DNA from: Burhinus oedicnemus
Lineage: Eukaryota; Chordata; Aves; Charadriiformes; Burhinidae
DNA: 64,000 bases
Direction of reading: 5' to 3'
Assembly (NCBI GenBank): GCA_008921705.1
Contig: VFFE01006868.1
Coordinates: 434,480-498,479, forward strand
Positions within the stretch are counted from its first letter, which is position 1. Every line of letters begins with the position of its first letter. Made by a program: the position numbers and the translations under genes. The notes beneath the pieces were generated by a model. It saw only the letters and a program-made list of their open reading frames with translations. It was not told the origin of the DNA and did no database searches. Shown piece by piece: positions 52,319-64,000 of this stretch.

Positions 52319-52384
52319 CTGGAATGCATGCTGCTTTCTCTACAGGACACTAAGTTTTGATATTCAGAAGAGCAAAACTGAAAG
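52319..52384 (+). other. KLHL32: KLHL32 5' UTR part of exon 2
   Basis: Predicted non-coding start of the exon, from the acceptor at 52317-52318 to the base before the start codon. It contains two overlapping short upstream reading frames, 52324-52353 (9 codons plus stop) and 52328-52360 (10 codons plus stop). Both stop before the main ATG and could reduce translation. The acceptor is predicted; a second AG at 52345 would remove both. Confidence 0.6.
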
Positions 52385-52407
52385 ATGCCATCTGAGAGGT
52401 GCCTGAG
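52385..52407 (+). CDS. KLHL32: KLHL32 first coding exon (23 coding bases)
   Basis: The start codon exon of KLHL32. It encodes MPSERCL plus the first two bases (AG) of a serine codon, followed by donor GTATAG at 52408. The next exon starts with T and continues VQEMLTG, giving MPSERCLS/VQEMLTGQRLC, which agrees with the start of the vertebrate protein as I recall it (MPSERCLSIQEMLTGQRLC). The phase join is exact, so a 23-base coding segment that is too short for an open-frame search is well supported. Transcription should come from the island at 25200-25990. Confidence 0.9.
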
Positions 52408-52585
52408 GTATAGTACTTGGTAGCATGTATGAAGTCATTCACATTTAGGATGGTGTTTACCAAAGCATCAGTCAACAGACAGTAGAAAAGTGAAATTAGT
52501 ATTTTTGTTCATTAGTTATTAATATTATTTAATACATACCCATGTTATAATCTGCAAAATATTGCTTTCTTGTTGCCACTTGTCG

Positions 52586-54085
52586 TAGAATCATTTAGGT
52601 TGGAAAAGACCTTTAAGATCATCAAGTCCAACCATTAACCTAGCACTGCCAAGTCCACCACTAAACCATATCCCTCAGCGCCACATCTACATGTCTTTTA
52701 AATACCTCCAGGAATGGTGACTCAACCATTTCCCTGGGCAGCCTGTTCCAATGCTTGATAACCCTTTCTGTGAAGAAATTTTTCCTAATATCCAATCTAA
52801 ACCTCCCCTAGCGCAACTTGAGGCCATTTCCTCTTCTCCTATCACTTGTTACTTGGGAGAAGAGATCAGCTCCCATCTCACTACAACCTCCTTTCAGGCA
52901 GTTGTAGAGAGCGATAAGGTCTCCCCTGAGCCTTCTTTTCTCCAGGCTAAACAATCCCAGTTCCCTCAGCAGCTCCTCATTAAACTTGTGCTCTAGACCC
53001 CCTCACCAGCTTCATTGCCCTCCTCTGGACACGCTCCAGCACCTCAATGTCTTTCTTGTAGTGAGGGGCCCAAAACTGAACACAGTATTTAAGGTGCAGA
53101 CTCACCAGTGCCGAGTACAGGGGAACAATCACCTCCCTAGTCCTGCTGGTCACACTATTCCTGATACAAGCCAGGATGCTCTTGGCCTTCTTGGCCACCT
53201 GGGAACACTGCTGGCTCATATTCAGCTTACTGACGTCCTCGGGTCCTTTTCCACCAGGCAGCTTTCCAGCCACTCTTCCCTAAGCCTGTAGCGTTGTATG
53301 GGGTTGTTGTGACCCAAGAGCAGGACCTGGCACTTGGCTTTGTTGAACCGCATACCATTGGCCTTGGCCCATCAGTCCAGCCTGTCCAGATCCCTCTGCA
53401 GAGACATCCTACCCTCAAGCAGATCAACACTCCCACCCAACTTGGTGTTGTCTGCAAACTTACTGAGGGTGCACTTGATCCCCTTGTCCAGGTCATTGAT
53501 AAAGATATTAAACAGAACCGGCCCCAATACTGAGCCCTGGAGAACATCAGTTGTGACTGGCCACCAGCTGGATTTCACTCCATTCATCACAACTCTCTGG
53601 GCCTGACCATCCAGCTGTTTTTTTTACCCAGCGAAGCCTATGCCTGTCCAAGCCATGAGCAGTCAGTTTCTCCAGGAGAATGCTGTGGGAAACCATGTCG
53701 AAGACTTTACTAAAGTCTAGGTAGACAACATCCACAGCCTTTCCCTCATCTACCAAGCAGGTCACCTTGTCATAGAAGGAGATCAGGTTAGTCAAGTAGG
53801 ACCTGTCTTTCATGAACCCATGCTGACTGGGCCTGACAGCCTGGTTGTCCTGTATGTGCTGCGTGATGGCACTCAAGATGATCTTCCCCAGCACTGAGGT
53901 CAGACTGACAGGCCTATAGTTCCCTGGATCCTCCTTCCAGCTCTTCTTGTGGATGGGTGTCACGTTTGCTAACCTCCAGTCAACTGGGACCTCCCCGGTT
54001 AGCCAGGACTGCTGGTAAATGATGGAAAGTGGCTTGGTGAGCACTTCTGCCATCTCCCTCAGTACCCTGAGGATGCTAGTACATC
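52586..54085 (-). mobile_element. CR1 LINE, 5' truncated (copy 6, longest)
   Basis: Minus-strand CR1 of about 1.5 kb, the longest in the window. The 3' end is at 52586 (GTAGAATCATTTAGGTTGG). The frame 53547-54053 reads MAEVLTKPLSIIYQQSWLTG, then DWRLANVTPIHKK, NYRPVSLTSVLGKI and VVYLDFSKVFDMVSHSILLE, which are the finger and palm segments of the reverse transcriptase. Next come [15 protein letters not shown] and the catalytic box, which is FADNTK instead of FADDTK (53447-53458): one of the two metal-binding aspartates is lost. It is in the same subfamily as copy 3, but in the opposite orientation. It lies 178 bases after the donor of the KLHL32 start exon and is antisense to the gene. Confidence 0.93.
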
Positions 54086-55126
54086 TATAATGAAGAGAAG
54101 CATGCCTGGGATTGATTTGGGTCCCACAGTCTTTTCATATGTTACCTTGTTTATGCCTTTGTCTGTACTTGGAATTTTTCATTGTAAAATGCCAGTTGCT
54201 TCCACAGTCATGCATCTGAATTGGTGGCTGGTGATAATTTTTGGTGTGTGTAGTGTTCCACTATTCAGGACATATCTTACTCTTCCAGTTCTTTGAAATG
54301 ACTTCAAAGCATTCCGTCCAAATCCTGCCTTCCTGCCTTCCAGAATCTCCCATTTTATCTCTTTCCCTCTTACAGAGCCTTAATGATTTATACGTACTTG
54401 CCAGTCTAGCCTTTCTCATTTATTTGTATTGCCCATTGTCTTATCGGAGAATTTGATATTTATAATTTAATTAGTTTCTGGGAGCACTTTGAGGCAGAAC
54501 ACTCAGCAGAATTTATTAACCTAGTTGCTTTTCTGCAGAACCTTGCACTAGTCTGATACGCTGGTAGTTGTTCTGTTTTACAGAGTAGTTAACGCTCATG
54601 GGCTGATCTGAGAGCTCAGAGATCTACTTGATATTACTGGGACATTGTATCGTTCCAGTTCTGTTCCCCTTTCCCTGCCATGCTTCTGCAGCAGAAGAGA
54701 ATCAGGAATTCCTTGCATTTTATAGCTGTTGAGTATATCAACTGGCAATATCACTACAAAGTGGCCATATTATGTTTAATGAGTCAATGCTTTTTCATTC
54801 ATAAATTCCAGTTAAATTGCCTTGCATGTGTATACATTCTTCCTATGTTGTTAACACAAGGGTTACAGGCAATTGATTTTTCACTTTGGTCATTGAACTG
54901 AAAAAAGGATTGTGACAGAGCTTAATTTAATACCACAGATGCCTTATTTTATGTGTATATCTAAAAGTATATATTTATAGATATAAAAATAAAAAAAATT
55001 CCCCACAAAAATTACCCTTGTGCCTTGTCCCTCTGATCTGTTTTCTGTTAATAAAAACAGAAATCAAGAGAAACCATCTCTAGGTATAATTAGCTTATTA
55101 TACTTGCAGAAGTTATCTTTTATTAT

Positions 55127-55189
55127 TTTTTTTTTTTTTCTTTCCAAGAATTATCAATCTTGTCTTAGAAAAAGTTCTTCTGTATTTCT
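55127..55189 (+). repeat. intron segment echoed at gap edge
   Basis: T run followed by CTTTCCAAGAATTATCAATC and sequence with normal G and C content. It is unique-looking intron just upstream of the KLHL32 BTB exon and is taken to be the true source of the degraded copy at 48582-48644. Confidence 0.7.
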
Positions 55190-55249
55190 GACAAAATCTG
55201 CTTGTTTCCTACATTTTTTGGACAGAATCTTTCCCCTTTCCCCTCTCAG

Positions 55250-55430
55250 TGTTCAGGAAATGCTGACAGGTCAGAGGCTTTGTCAGTCCAGCTCCCATAA
55301 CGATGCTGTCCTGGCAGCCCTGAACCAACAAAGAAGTGATGGCATACTTTGTGATATCACCCTTATTGCTGAAGAGCAGAAATTCCATGCACATAAAGCA
55401 GTCCTGGCAGCGTGCAGTGACTACTTCCGA
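55250..55430 (+). CDS. KLHL32: KLHL32 second coding exon (BTB domain start)
   Basis: A 181-base exon of KLHL32, a BTB-Kelch family protein of about 620 residues; relatives act as substrate adaptors for cullin-3 ubiquitin ligases. The first base completes the serine codon of the previous exon, then 60 codons follow, ending in phase 0 at DYFR with donor GTAAGT. The acceptor CCCTTTCCCCTCTCAG is strong. Segments VLAALNQQRSDGILCDITLI and KFHAHKAVLAACSDYF are the hallmark start of a BTB fold (CDI.L, F.AHK.VLAA.S.YF) and match KLHL32 nearly residue for residue as I remember it. The next residues in the family are AMFSLCM, so the next exon should open with GCNATGTT; I do not find it before base 64000. 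BTB remainder, BACK domain and Kelch repeats are therefore outside the window. Confidence 0.95.
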
Positions 55431-58400
55431 GTAAGTCCAAAGTTTTTTTTCTTTTCTTATAATAATATTAAAAATTACCTGGAGGGGGTGGGGGATGGTT
55501 ATAGGTATCATACTGAACAAGCTTTAAATTTGAGCCTATAGAAAATACAGGATTATTGCACATTCAGTAGAGTATGCAACATTAAATATCCACGTACATG
55601 TCACAGGAAAGAAATGTTAAGAATGTAATTAATTTTTTATCATTATTTATGGTTAGTCTTCTTCCCCCCCTCCCCAGCAGAGATAGGCAGTACACATCTT
55701 TCTATGAGTCTTATGCCCCAGTAAAGTCAGAAAGTGGGAGATTTTTTTTTTTTTTGTAGAACCCAGACATTTGAGACAGTTGTGATTAGATCTTAGAAGG
55801 ATGGGGAGAGGGAATTTAAATATTAATAAATGCAATTTAAGTCAGCTTGAGAGTGGATTTTTATAGGGATGTAAATGGTTACTCTCAAAGAGGAGGCTAT
55901 AGTAATTTTTACAGCATAATAAAACTTATTTTCAGAAGCAAGTGTTTCTGAAATGTAAAGATTAAAATATTCCCTGGGAAATCTAATTCAGACACTCAGC
56001 ATGGAAAATTGAACCCAGGAGCTAAAATTGGAGTAACTGAAAAATTGAGTTTCCCAACAGGAAGAACATTCTTCATATGAGGCAATTCTACTAACTTTCA
56101 TTATAATGTACCTGTTAAAAATGTTGGACTGTCTGTAACTCTTTAGTTGACTGGTGTTTTTAAGCATGAGTCATCCTGTTGTTATTCGGAGGCTAAAGCT
56201 GAAATTAATTTAAAGGTCTATTTTCTCTAACAAAGCAAGTTTATTTAATATTTTACCTACACTGTAACTGTAGTGCTACGAACTTCTTTATGGTGACTTT
56301 TTTGGTTTTTTACAATGGGAATACAGTGAATGACAACTGTTCTTAATTACCTGAGCAAACTTTTTATCTTCCTGTCAACTCTGTCTCTTTTGGTTAGAAC
56401 TGAGACTTAATTTATTCCATGTATTTAAGAAATATTGTTAACCTTGATGTTACTTTCACTGTGATGATGTTGAGCCAATTGATTGCTCATTTTTTTGAGC
56501 TTGTCTGCATGCCTGTGTGTTCTGCTACTGCAGACTTTGTACTGCCATAGCTGCTAATGTTGCTTTGTCATGGTGTCCTGGCCTGCTGTAACACAGATTG
56601 CTTACCACTTTTTTCCTTTTATCCCAGTGCACAGAGAGGGATTTTGGAGCTCTCCAGTTCTAGCAAGTGCTATATATACTTGTTGATGATAGATATACTG
56701 CAGGGCTGCTGTTCTGGTTTGATTGAAATATTTTAATAAAGGTGCCATATCATTCCTCTGCACCTGTGACATACATTTCCTCTAGAGCTCGTTGTACCCT
56801 GTACAGAAACATCATAGAGTGGGGACCTGTGCCCAGTGTTTAAGCAGTGTGGCATGAACAGCTTCTACCTTGGTCACTTATTGATTGACCTTGAAATTTG
56901 GGGCACTGTGACTCACCCTGTTATTTCCAGTTGAGTGGCTTGGTATTTGCTGGACAGTTATTGCAAATTAAAATCTTAATCCCTTATGGAAAAGAAAAGA
57001 AAAAAATCAGTTTTATGACAGGTCGAATTGCTAATTGCTACTTAAGTCTTTTCTGTTAAAATAAAAATACAGAGAGAATGATCTATGCAGCATTTAGTAA
57101 TTTGATCTACCTCAAAATTGTTATAATTTAGTAGGACATACTCTTCAGACTTTAGGTATCGGCTATAAATATGGAACTTGTGCTTTCTGAAATCAGCCAA
57201 AGAGTTTGTTATGAATGGACAAAAAGCTTTGTTAGAAAACTGTGATATGAGATTTATGTTCTGTAGGAAGATGGCAAAAAAGTTGCTATACACTATGTTC
57301 CCGATTCTAATAATTTAGAAAAAGCAAGAGTTGATTAAAAAGTAATAATGTTTTGTATTTAAACGGAGATTATTAATGTTTTTATATCAAGGGGGATTTT
57401 GCCTAATTTGAGCTACCCAATTATTCATTTTCTAAGATTTAGGAGAATGACGCCAAGCTTCATTCAGAGTCAGTGAAGAGAAACGGGCGTTTCCAGGGAA
57501 TGATAAAGGAGGATAGAAGATTTATTTAGAATGAAATGAACAACCATCTGGAAGTGCCAGATCTCTCTCCACTAGTCATAAAGACTAGACTCACATGCTT
57601 CAAACTTAGTTTTTAATATTACATAAGATGATTTCTACCCTTAGTTTTTCCTGGATTTTGTTGGAGGAATTCTTGGATGAACCTTCTAAACCTGAAGTCG
57701 TTTATGAATAAGTCATTGCCAGGGAAAACTTACTTTTTGTGAGATGTAAGCGCAGGACTGCAGTGGTCTGGATTCTGGGAACATCAGATGTTGGAGTTGC
57801 CTTGAATAAAACTGAGATGACAACACTATACATCAGTGTGACACAAAGATCTCGCCTACTATAGCTTCTGATTTCTATGGCTCATAGATTTGATTAATAT
57901 ACCAGCCTACCTTCAGGTCTATCTGGAGAGGCTGTCATCCAATTCTTACGATCTCACAGATTACTCCAGAAATATGTTCAATTCTACACAGGGCTCTATC
58001 AGAATGAATCAGAAAGATTTGTTTGCTTGTTTGTTTTCTCTTTTTTGTTACTCTTGTAAAGCAGCTTGTACAAGAGACTGGGTATTTGCTTTCTACAGAG
58101 CCCTTTTATGGTTTGCTACAAATTCTGTGTCTACTTTGATTTAGGTGGAGCTACTTCTGAAATTGTGTTTTCTTGATGAGAATAACAAGTCAGCTGAGCA
58201 GCATATTATTTTTTTTTCAAATTGCCACTGATTTCTTTCTTTTACTGCAAAGAAAAGTTTGTTAACACTGTAGAAGGATAACTAAATATGCGTCATGTTA
58301 CAGACTGAGGGAATGGGAACCATTGTATGTGGAAGAGTGGAGAAGGTCAAACAGAGGTTGCCTTATCAATTTTTCTTTGAGGTTGTAGTCTGGAGTAAAA

Positions 58401-61400
58401 TCTCCATTTGTTTTTCTAAGACAAGCCAGAGATCTGAGCTTCAGCAAAATACTAAGGGCCAGCCTTCTAGGGTAACAGCCTGCCATCCTTTCTTCCAGTT
58501 GGTATAGTAAGTCTTGTAGTTCCAGCTGTACTGAAACATTGGAATTTAAATCCTAAGCATAGCACCTGATTTGGGAGGTTGTTACATTTGTACACCAAAA
58601 TGTTGTGGTTTTTTTCTTTAGGAAAAAAATTGCTTAGGAAACTACACAGAAAGACTGCATTAAAAATACAGACTTAAATGGCAAGATTAGACACTTGAAA
58701 ATTAGGGTTTTCAATTTGTTTACTGTTCAGTATCTCCTGAAGGACCTCTTCTTTCAAAATGATGTAGCTCCATTCCCTGAAAGTCTCATGGAAAGAACAG
58801 TAAACATGTATTTTTATGAATTCTTTTTAAAGTGAAAAACAACATTTTAGGCACACTTTTCTTTATGACATGCTGTAGTTTGCTATTTGTCTCAGTCTGT
58901 TGCATTGAGACAAGGTGGTTGAGTTGGTGAGTATGTATGCATTGCAATAGCTTTAGCAAGCTAAGTGATTTCCACTCCCGCTCGGGAGCAAAATGACGTG
59001 TTACTGCATGACTTCATTAGTAAGCATTTACAGTGTTGGCAGGTGATTATATAACCTCAAGATTTTCTTGTACAAAATGCATTGGTTTTTCAGTCTGAAC
59101 AACTCCTTTCTTCCTTCTTTTTCATTTGAGTGGGTTCATAGTCACAGGGCTTTGATCTTCCTCAAAAAGATGCAGACTTTCCATTTAATGTGGATGAGCA
59201 ATATTCTATCAATTAGCTAGAATAGATTTTTAAAATGTCAATAATATTCTAATTTTTTCCACAATGAGCATGTTTAATTCTTAGAAGGAACCTTCTTCTC
59301 TGAAATGAACTAGTAGATATTAATTTTGCATACAGACTTTGTACTTATAACTGTCACGGTTGATACTCAAGCCGTTTATTTTCAGAGTTTTTCTGTGCCA
59401 TCTTTCCTCCTTGTCAACAGAGAATTTCTTCGTGTGTACACAACATTGCTGATTGTTCGTATTTTGCAATGTATTGCATTGTTTTGTGATAGGATTAGCA
59501 TATTAATTTTTATTAAAAAATCCCTGAGGTATGAAAGACTGTATGATGCAAGTAGCTTTTGAGGTTTTGTTACATGAATCATAAAGAGGAAAAGGCTCTC
59601 CCTAACGTGTCGTAGGGATAGATCGAAGGACCTAGTTCAGAGAACTCAGAATTACTTGCTGCTTTTGCAGTATAATGTGATTTTGGTTTTCACTATTTTA
59701 CCATTGATGTGTGTGTACCAAATAAACGGTATTTTCCTTGCTATTGTACCCTGGAAATGATGCTACTTAGAAATTGTCTTTCTAGATAACATTTAAAAAT
59801 GTTAGCTCTTTCCATTGGACTAAATCAACTCTACCCTTCTAGTAACATCTAGTCATTACTGAGACTTTTGTGCCAAAAGAGGCTCTTGCCCTCACTTTTA
59901 GTTTCCTGTGTAGGTTGAGAAATACTGCTTCTTCTTAAATGTCTAAACTTTTCCTGGGATCATTTAAATATCATTTTTTCAGTTAGAAATTATGATATAT
60001 TTGAGAAATTAAACTATTTCATCTGTATTAATTGCCTAACACAGCTTTGGTAGATCTCAGCCACATAGATTGTATCCTGACATTGTTTGTAAACTAATGC
60101 TTTTTTTATTTTTGCCAAGTGTATAGAATCATTGCTTTTGTTAAATGTTGCATACTCCTTTTTTTTTTTTTTTTTAAATAATTTCTGCAGGTTCTTCAAC
60201 TCAAATATTTCAAAGTATACCCTTCATAAGGATATTACCTGCTTGTACTAATTACCTAGCAAGTAACTTGAAGTGAGTTCCCATATGCCTGTTGTCTACC
60301 TGCAACTTGCGTGCAAAAGCAGTATTTTAATGAATTAGAAACCTGAAGTTTTAAGTTAGACTAATCTTTGTGAACAGGATAACAAAAAGAAGGAAATGTG
60401 ATTGAACAACAGATTCTGCTGCAGCTGATGGAACTGGTTGGCTCTGTTGTTCAATTGCCTCTCCTTCTTGTATATAGGCTATCATAGGTAAAATTCACAA
60501 ATTACTTACTGCTTGTAAGGATTCAAGAAAGAGGGCCAAGAAAAGCAAGCCTATTTGTGAACAAAATCCTCCTTTAGTGCTCAAGCTAGAAAGCTAGTCT
60601 GTTAGTTGTTCAGAAGCAGTCATACCTATCCATATATGGCTTGAGGCTAGAGAAGGGCTGTAGATGGAACTACTTGTTTCTTTTGGAAATCTGGCACATC
60701 CATGATACGCTAGCAGATCAACTACAGGATGCAGATGTGCAGTTGTAGAAATTTCAGATAAACATCCCAGAGGTGGCAAACCCTGCACCCTGTTATGATT
60801 CCTTGCATCCTTTCCTTCTTATCTTTGTTCTCATTAATGATAACTTATGTGAAAATGGAAACATTTTCCATGAAATACCAAGCAATCTTTCTGCTGCCAT
60901 CATGATTTATGCACATTTAGTTATATCACAGCTATGCGGCATCTCTCATTTACTTATACATCCTTGCCATTGTCTTACTCTTAACATTCTTCCCCACAGT
61001 CTGAGAAGCCTCAAAACTTTTGAGCAATTCATTTCTTGTCTTTGTCATACTAATTCATGTTGTCCTGTGCCATTCTCCATTATCAATGCCCTAACTCAGA
61101 AGCAGTTCCCAATCGCCCTACAAAACTTCAGAACAGGATATAGTTTCTCATTTACTGTCACACCACCAGTTCTCATGTCTAAGAACCTTGATAAAGATGT
61201 CTCTCTTAAATATGTTTAATACTGAGATAAAACTATTTTCTCCCCTTCTTAACCCTCTGTTTAATCTCCCTTGGTTGTTTTTTTTATGCATTCTTCCTAC
61301 GTAAGAATACTAACCGCAAACTTGGGAAGGAATGTGGTCTTAGTAGTGGTTCCAGGCTTGCAATTATTGACCTCTTAATGTTCACTACCATTCAGTGATG

Positions 61401-63634
61401 CTGTAAGAAATCTAAGGGATATTTCAGCATGCTAACTGTTTAGCACTATGTTTTAATTCTTCTGCATATGAAATCAGCCAAATGTGGCCCAATACACATG
61501 GTTCTGGGTGACGCCAACAATGCAGAAGATACTTGAAGATTCATAGTAGTGTCTGGTGTTGTGAACGTGTTCCTTATACACCACCTGTTGAGAAATGAGA
61601 ACTCAATGCTACTTGCTTGTCATTGGGAAAAAAACTTGCCTGCAATAAGAGGAGGCCTGGAAAAAATCAGAGGATGTTTTGAAAAAATCTTCCTCCTAGC
61701 ATAATGTAAAGGTTCAAATACAAATTAGAGTTTTGTTACTAATAATTTAGTAATCCAGTTACAGTTGAATGTCAAGAAAACAGCACATTCCTTCATTCTT
61801 AAAATATTGTTTGATATAGGCGTTGTCAATAGCTTTACTATATTTAATCAAATTGTTGGAAGTAATGTAGCATGAGCAGTTGTGAGGCAGCTTGTTGCAT
61901 AAAAGCATCTCTAATATTTATCTGAACAAACTTTTAGTTCTGCGATATACACAAAAATGGTTTGCAAATGTTTTAAAGCTTTCTAAATAAATAATTTAAT
62001 ATTCTTTCAAAGTGGAGAAACTAGGGGAGTGTATCTAGGTTATTTTACTTTGTTCATCTTTATCTTCGCAATTAATGGGGTTTTTTTATTCTGTGAGGCT
62101 ATGAAGCAATTTGCTGCAGACAGAATTCCCACAGCCTAGCAATGTGGGTGCTATAAAAAACATTTACAAGAATTTTCTCTTTTCTGAATTCCATTTTCAA
62201 ATTCCCTGTAGCTGTTATGTTGTCAGAGTACATATGTTTCTGTTGCAATTCTCATAGTACGTAAGTGAATTAATTGCAATTCTGCTGCTGCTGGATGGTA
62301 GACAATATGGTGTCTTATTCTCTGAGTTATCTTCTCAATTATTGTTTCTCTTTTTCTTTTTTGAAGTCCCTATATGGTAAGTGAGTGCACCATGAGTAAG
62401 TATGGCAGAATGCACTCTGCAGTTAGTGAGACAGGTCATAGGAGACTGTGGCTCATTGTCTCTAATTAAATTAGTGTTATAACAACAGGTGGTGTTTGGT
62501 TACTGCTCAGTTGATGCCTTTTCTCAGTTTAAAAGCAGGACGGAAAGAAGTCATTGCAGCTGTGTTGCTGTAATTGCCAATTTTCTTTGCCATCTTCTTT
62601 GCTTGCTCCAGGCTACCTCAGTTCAATTTTGCAGTGCTGCTATAACAAGTGTTCTGAAGCTGGGCTGGGCTCAGCTGCAATTTCTGTGTTGCTAAGCGTC
62701 TGCCCATGGAAAGCCAATTTCTTGGGGCAGGCCTGTGGTAGAGAAGTCTTTCGTACCTATTTTCTTCTATATAGTCTGGTGAAGTCTTATATTTTAGAAC
62801 ATCGTTGGATGCAGTAGACCCTGTTCTATGTTTTGCAGTCTCCATCAGTATCTTCCTACACAACCTCAGGAGAAATTAAAGCTATTATTCTGTAGGTGTA
62901 GTGAAGCTGAAAACACCTGTGCCAACCACCTGAATGAATTATTTGGGCAGCGTGTCACTTTTAGCTTCAGTAAGTAGGACCTACATACCATTTTAACAAC
63001 ATGAGAAGTATCCAAAGAAAGAGGCAAGACTGCTGAAGAGCTATGTGTTGCATTTGTACGTATAGCTGGTGTTAGCATGTTTTAACACTATCAAAATAAC
63101 TGTTTTTCTTTTGGATGTTCCCTCAGGGTTTCTTGCATTCCCCTTCATTTGTATAAGAAGCCCATCACAATGCACATACTTTTGGCTTTTGTGTTGCACA
63201 TCATGCTTGTTGGAAGTTTTAGAGGAAATACCTTTCTTTAAACGAATTCTTCAATTGTCTCATTGTCAACAGTGCCATTTTTTTTACACCCTGTTATCAA
63301 CTTCATTTTAGTAGACTGAAATCTGATATTGGCTAGGTGTATTCACATCACTGAAAGCCTTCATTAGTAAAAGGTTGGATTTAAGCAGCGGAACCTCTAC
63401 ATTTGACTGTCCTGAACATCTTTGTAAAATGCTGCTGGTTGCTTATCTTCAGCAGGAGTTAATCTGCCTAAGTCAACCTGTTTTCAAACTTAGATATCTA
63501 AAACCTCTCTAATTCCCAATCCATTCTTAGTGGATGACCTAATGTGAGAGTAACGAATTAATTCAACTGCCTTTCTATCTACTACTTAATAGGTAGTGCC
63601 TCAGAAGAGGTAGATGCCCTTAAGAGCATTGGGT
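55431..63634 (+). other. KLHL32: KLHL32 intron 3 (partial)
   Basis: More than 8 kb of AT-rich intron with T runs near 55742-55755 and 60158-60174. I looked for an exon continuing the BTB domain and for other genes and see none. Open frames, including a 148-codon plus frame at 60773-61219, have no domain. Confidence 0.6.
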
Positions 63635-64000
63635 GAGAATGTAAGAATGGCCACACTGTGTTGGATCATTGGCTAGTTGCTTTAACAGTAGATGTTTGTG
63701 ATGCCTGGGCAAAAGAGGTTAAGTGTACATGGTGTGTCCCTGAGAATTCCCCAGCTGTTTGCAGCTCAGGGGCATTTCCTGAGCAGGCTGTGATTCCTGT
63801 CTATTCAGCAATCCTAAATAAGTCTCTCATCCAAGCTTTTATCCTCTTTCACATTGAGCCTGTGTAAGATTTCTCATCTGCTGTGTTCTCTAACAAGGTG
63901 GCCTGTTGTGTGAAGAACTACTTTTTGTTTGTTCTGATTCTGATTTTCACCAGTTTCACTTGATTCCTTCTAGTTCTTCTATTGGAAAAGACAACAAACC
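63635..64000 (-). mobile_element. old CR1/L3-like LINE 3' fragment
   Basis: Two blocks match, in order, the shared 3' region of ancient amniote CR1/L3 elements as I know it from turtle and crocodile copies: GTAAGAATGGCCACACTGTG with GGATCATTGGCTAG on the left, and TGTGTGAAGAACTACTTTTTG with TTTCACTTGATTCC and CTAGTTCTTCTATT on the right. The sequence between is poorly conserved. It reads on the minus strand and is cut by the window edge. Confidence 0.55.

Larger units (their letters stand above)
52408..55249 (+). other. KLHL32: KLHL32 intron 2
   Basis: Intron of 2842 bases from donor GTATAG to acceptor TTCCCCTTTCCCCTCTCAG. More than half is CR1 copy 6. A T run at 55127-55139 sits about 110 bases before the acceptor, and its surroundings are echoed at the gap edge (48582-48644). 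Confidence 0.85.

Noticed and set aside
60773..61219. 148-codon plus frame in KLHL32 intron 3
   Set aside because: Hydrophobic, no family resemblance, no splice context or flanking gene signals. It is not the expected BTB continuation.

Overview
This window looks like avian nuclear DNA. Six CR1 LINE copies with the bird-type 3' end (a TTAGGTTGGAA block next to an ATAGAAT/ATAGAATC repeat) lie among long AT-rich introns and spacers, with two GC-rich promoter islands, a solo endogenous-retrovirus LTR and a 658-base assembly gap. The only functional genes I can support are two vertebrate genes arranged head to head: NDUFAF4 (minus strand, left edge) and KLHL32 (plus strand, right half). This is the neighbourhood I recall for human 6q16.1. 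No tRNA, rRNA, CRISPR or operon-like structure is visible, and most open frames are chance or GC-driven.

Layout. 1-1066: first two coding exons of NDUFAF4, a mitochondrial complex I assembly factor, with its CpG-island promoter; the rest of the gene lies beyond the left edge. 1300-25180: spacer with two CR1 copies, a 28-base LTR-like remnant (2622-2649), a 724-base solo LTR with a perfect 5-base target duplication (17410-18143), and a decayed intron-less copy of the mitotic kinesin KIF11 on the minus strand (about 21090-23797). 25200-25990: second CpG island, the likely KLHL32 promoter and non-coding first exon. 26000-52318: first KLHL32 intron, about 26 kb, with three CR1 copies, a possible second decayed retrocopy (about 44936-45900) and the gap (48645-49302). 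52319-55430: the exon with the KLHL32 start codon (only 23 coding bases), another CR1, then the exon encoding the first part of the BTB domain. 55431-64000: next intron, with an old CR1/L3-like fragment at the right edge.

The two genes have unrelated known jobs (complex I assembly; a BTB-Kelch protein, probably a cullin-3 substrate adaptor). Their link here is position, not a pathway.

The points most worth a second look are the KIF11 retrocopy, because birds have few processed pseudogenes; the bases just left of the gap, which repeat KLHL32 intron sequence at 55136-55178 with nearly every G or C replaced by T and so look like an assembly artefact; and the LTR family represented by one solo copy plus what looks like its two ends joined.
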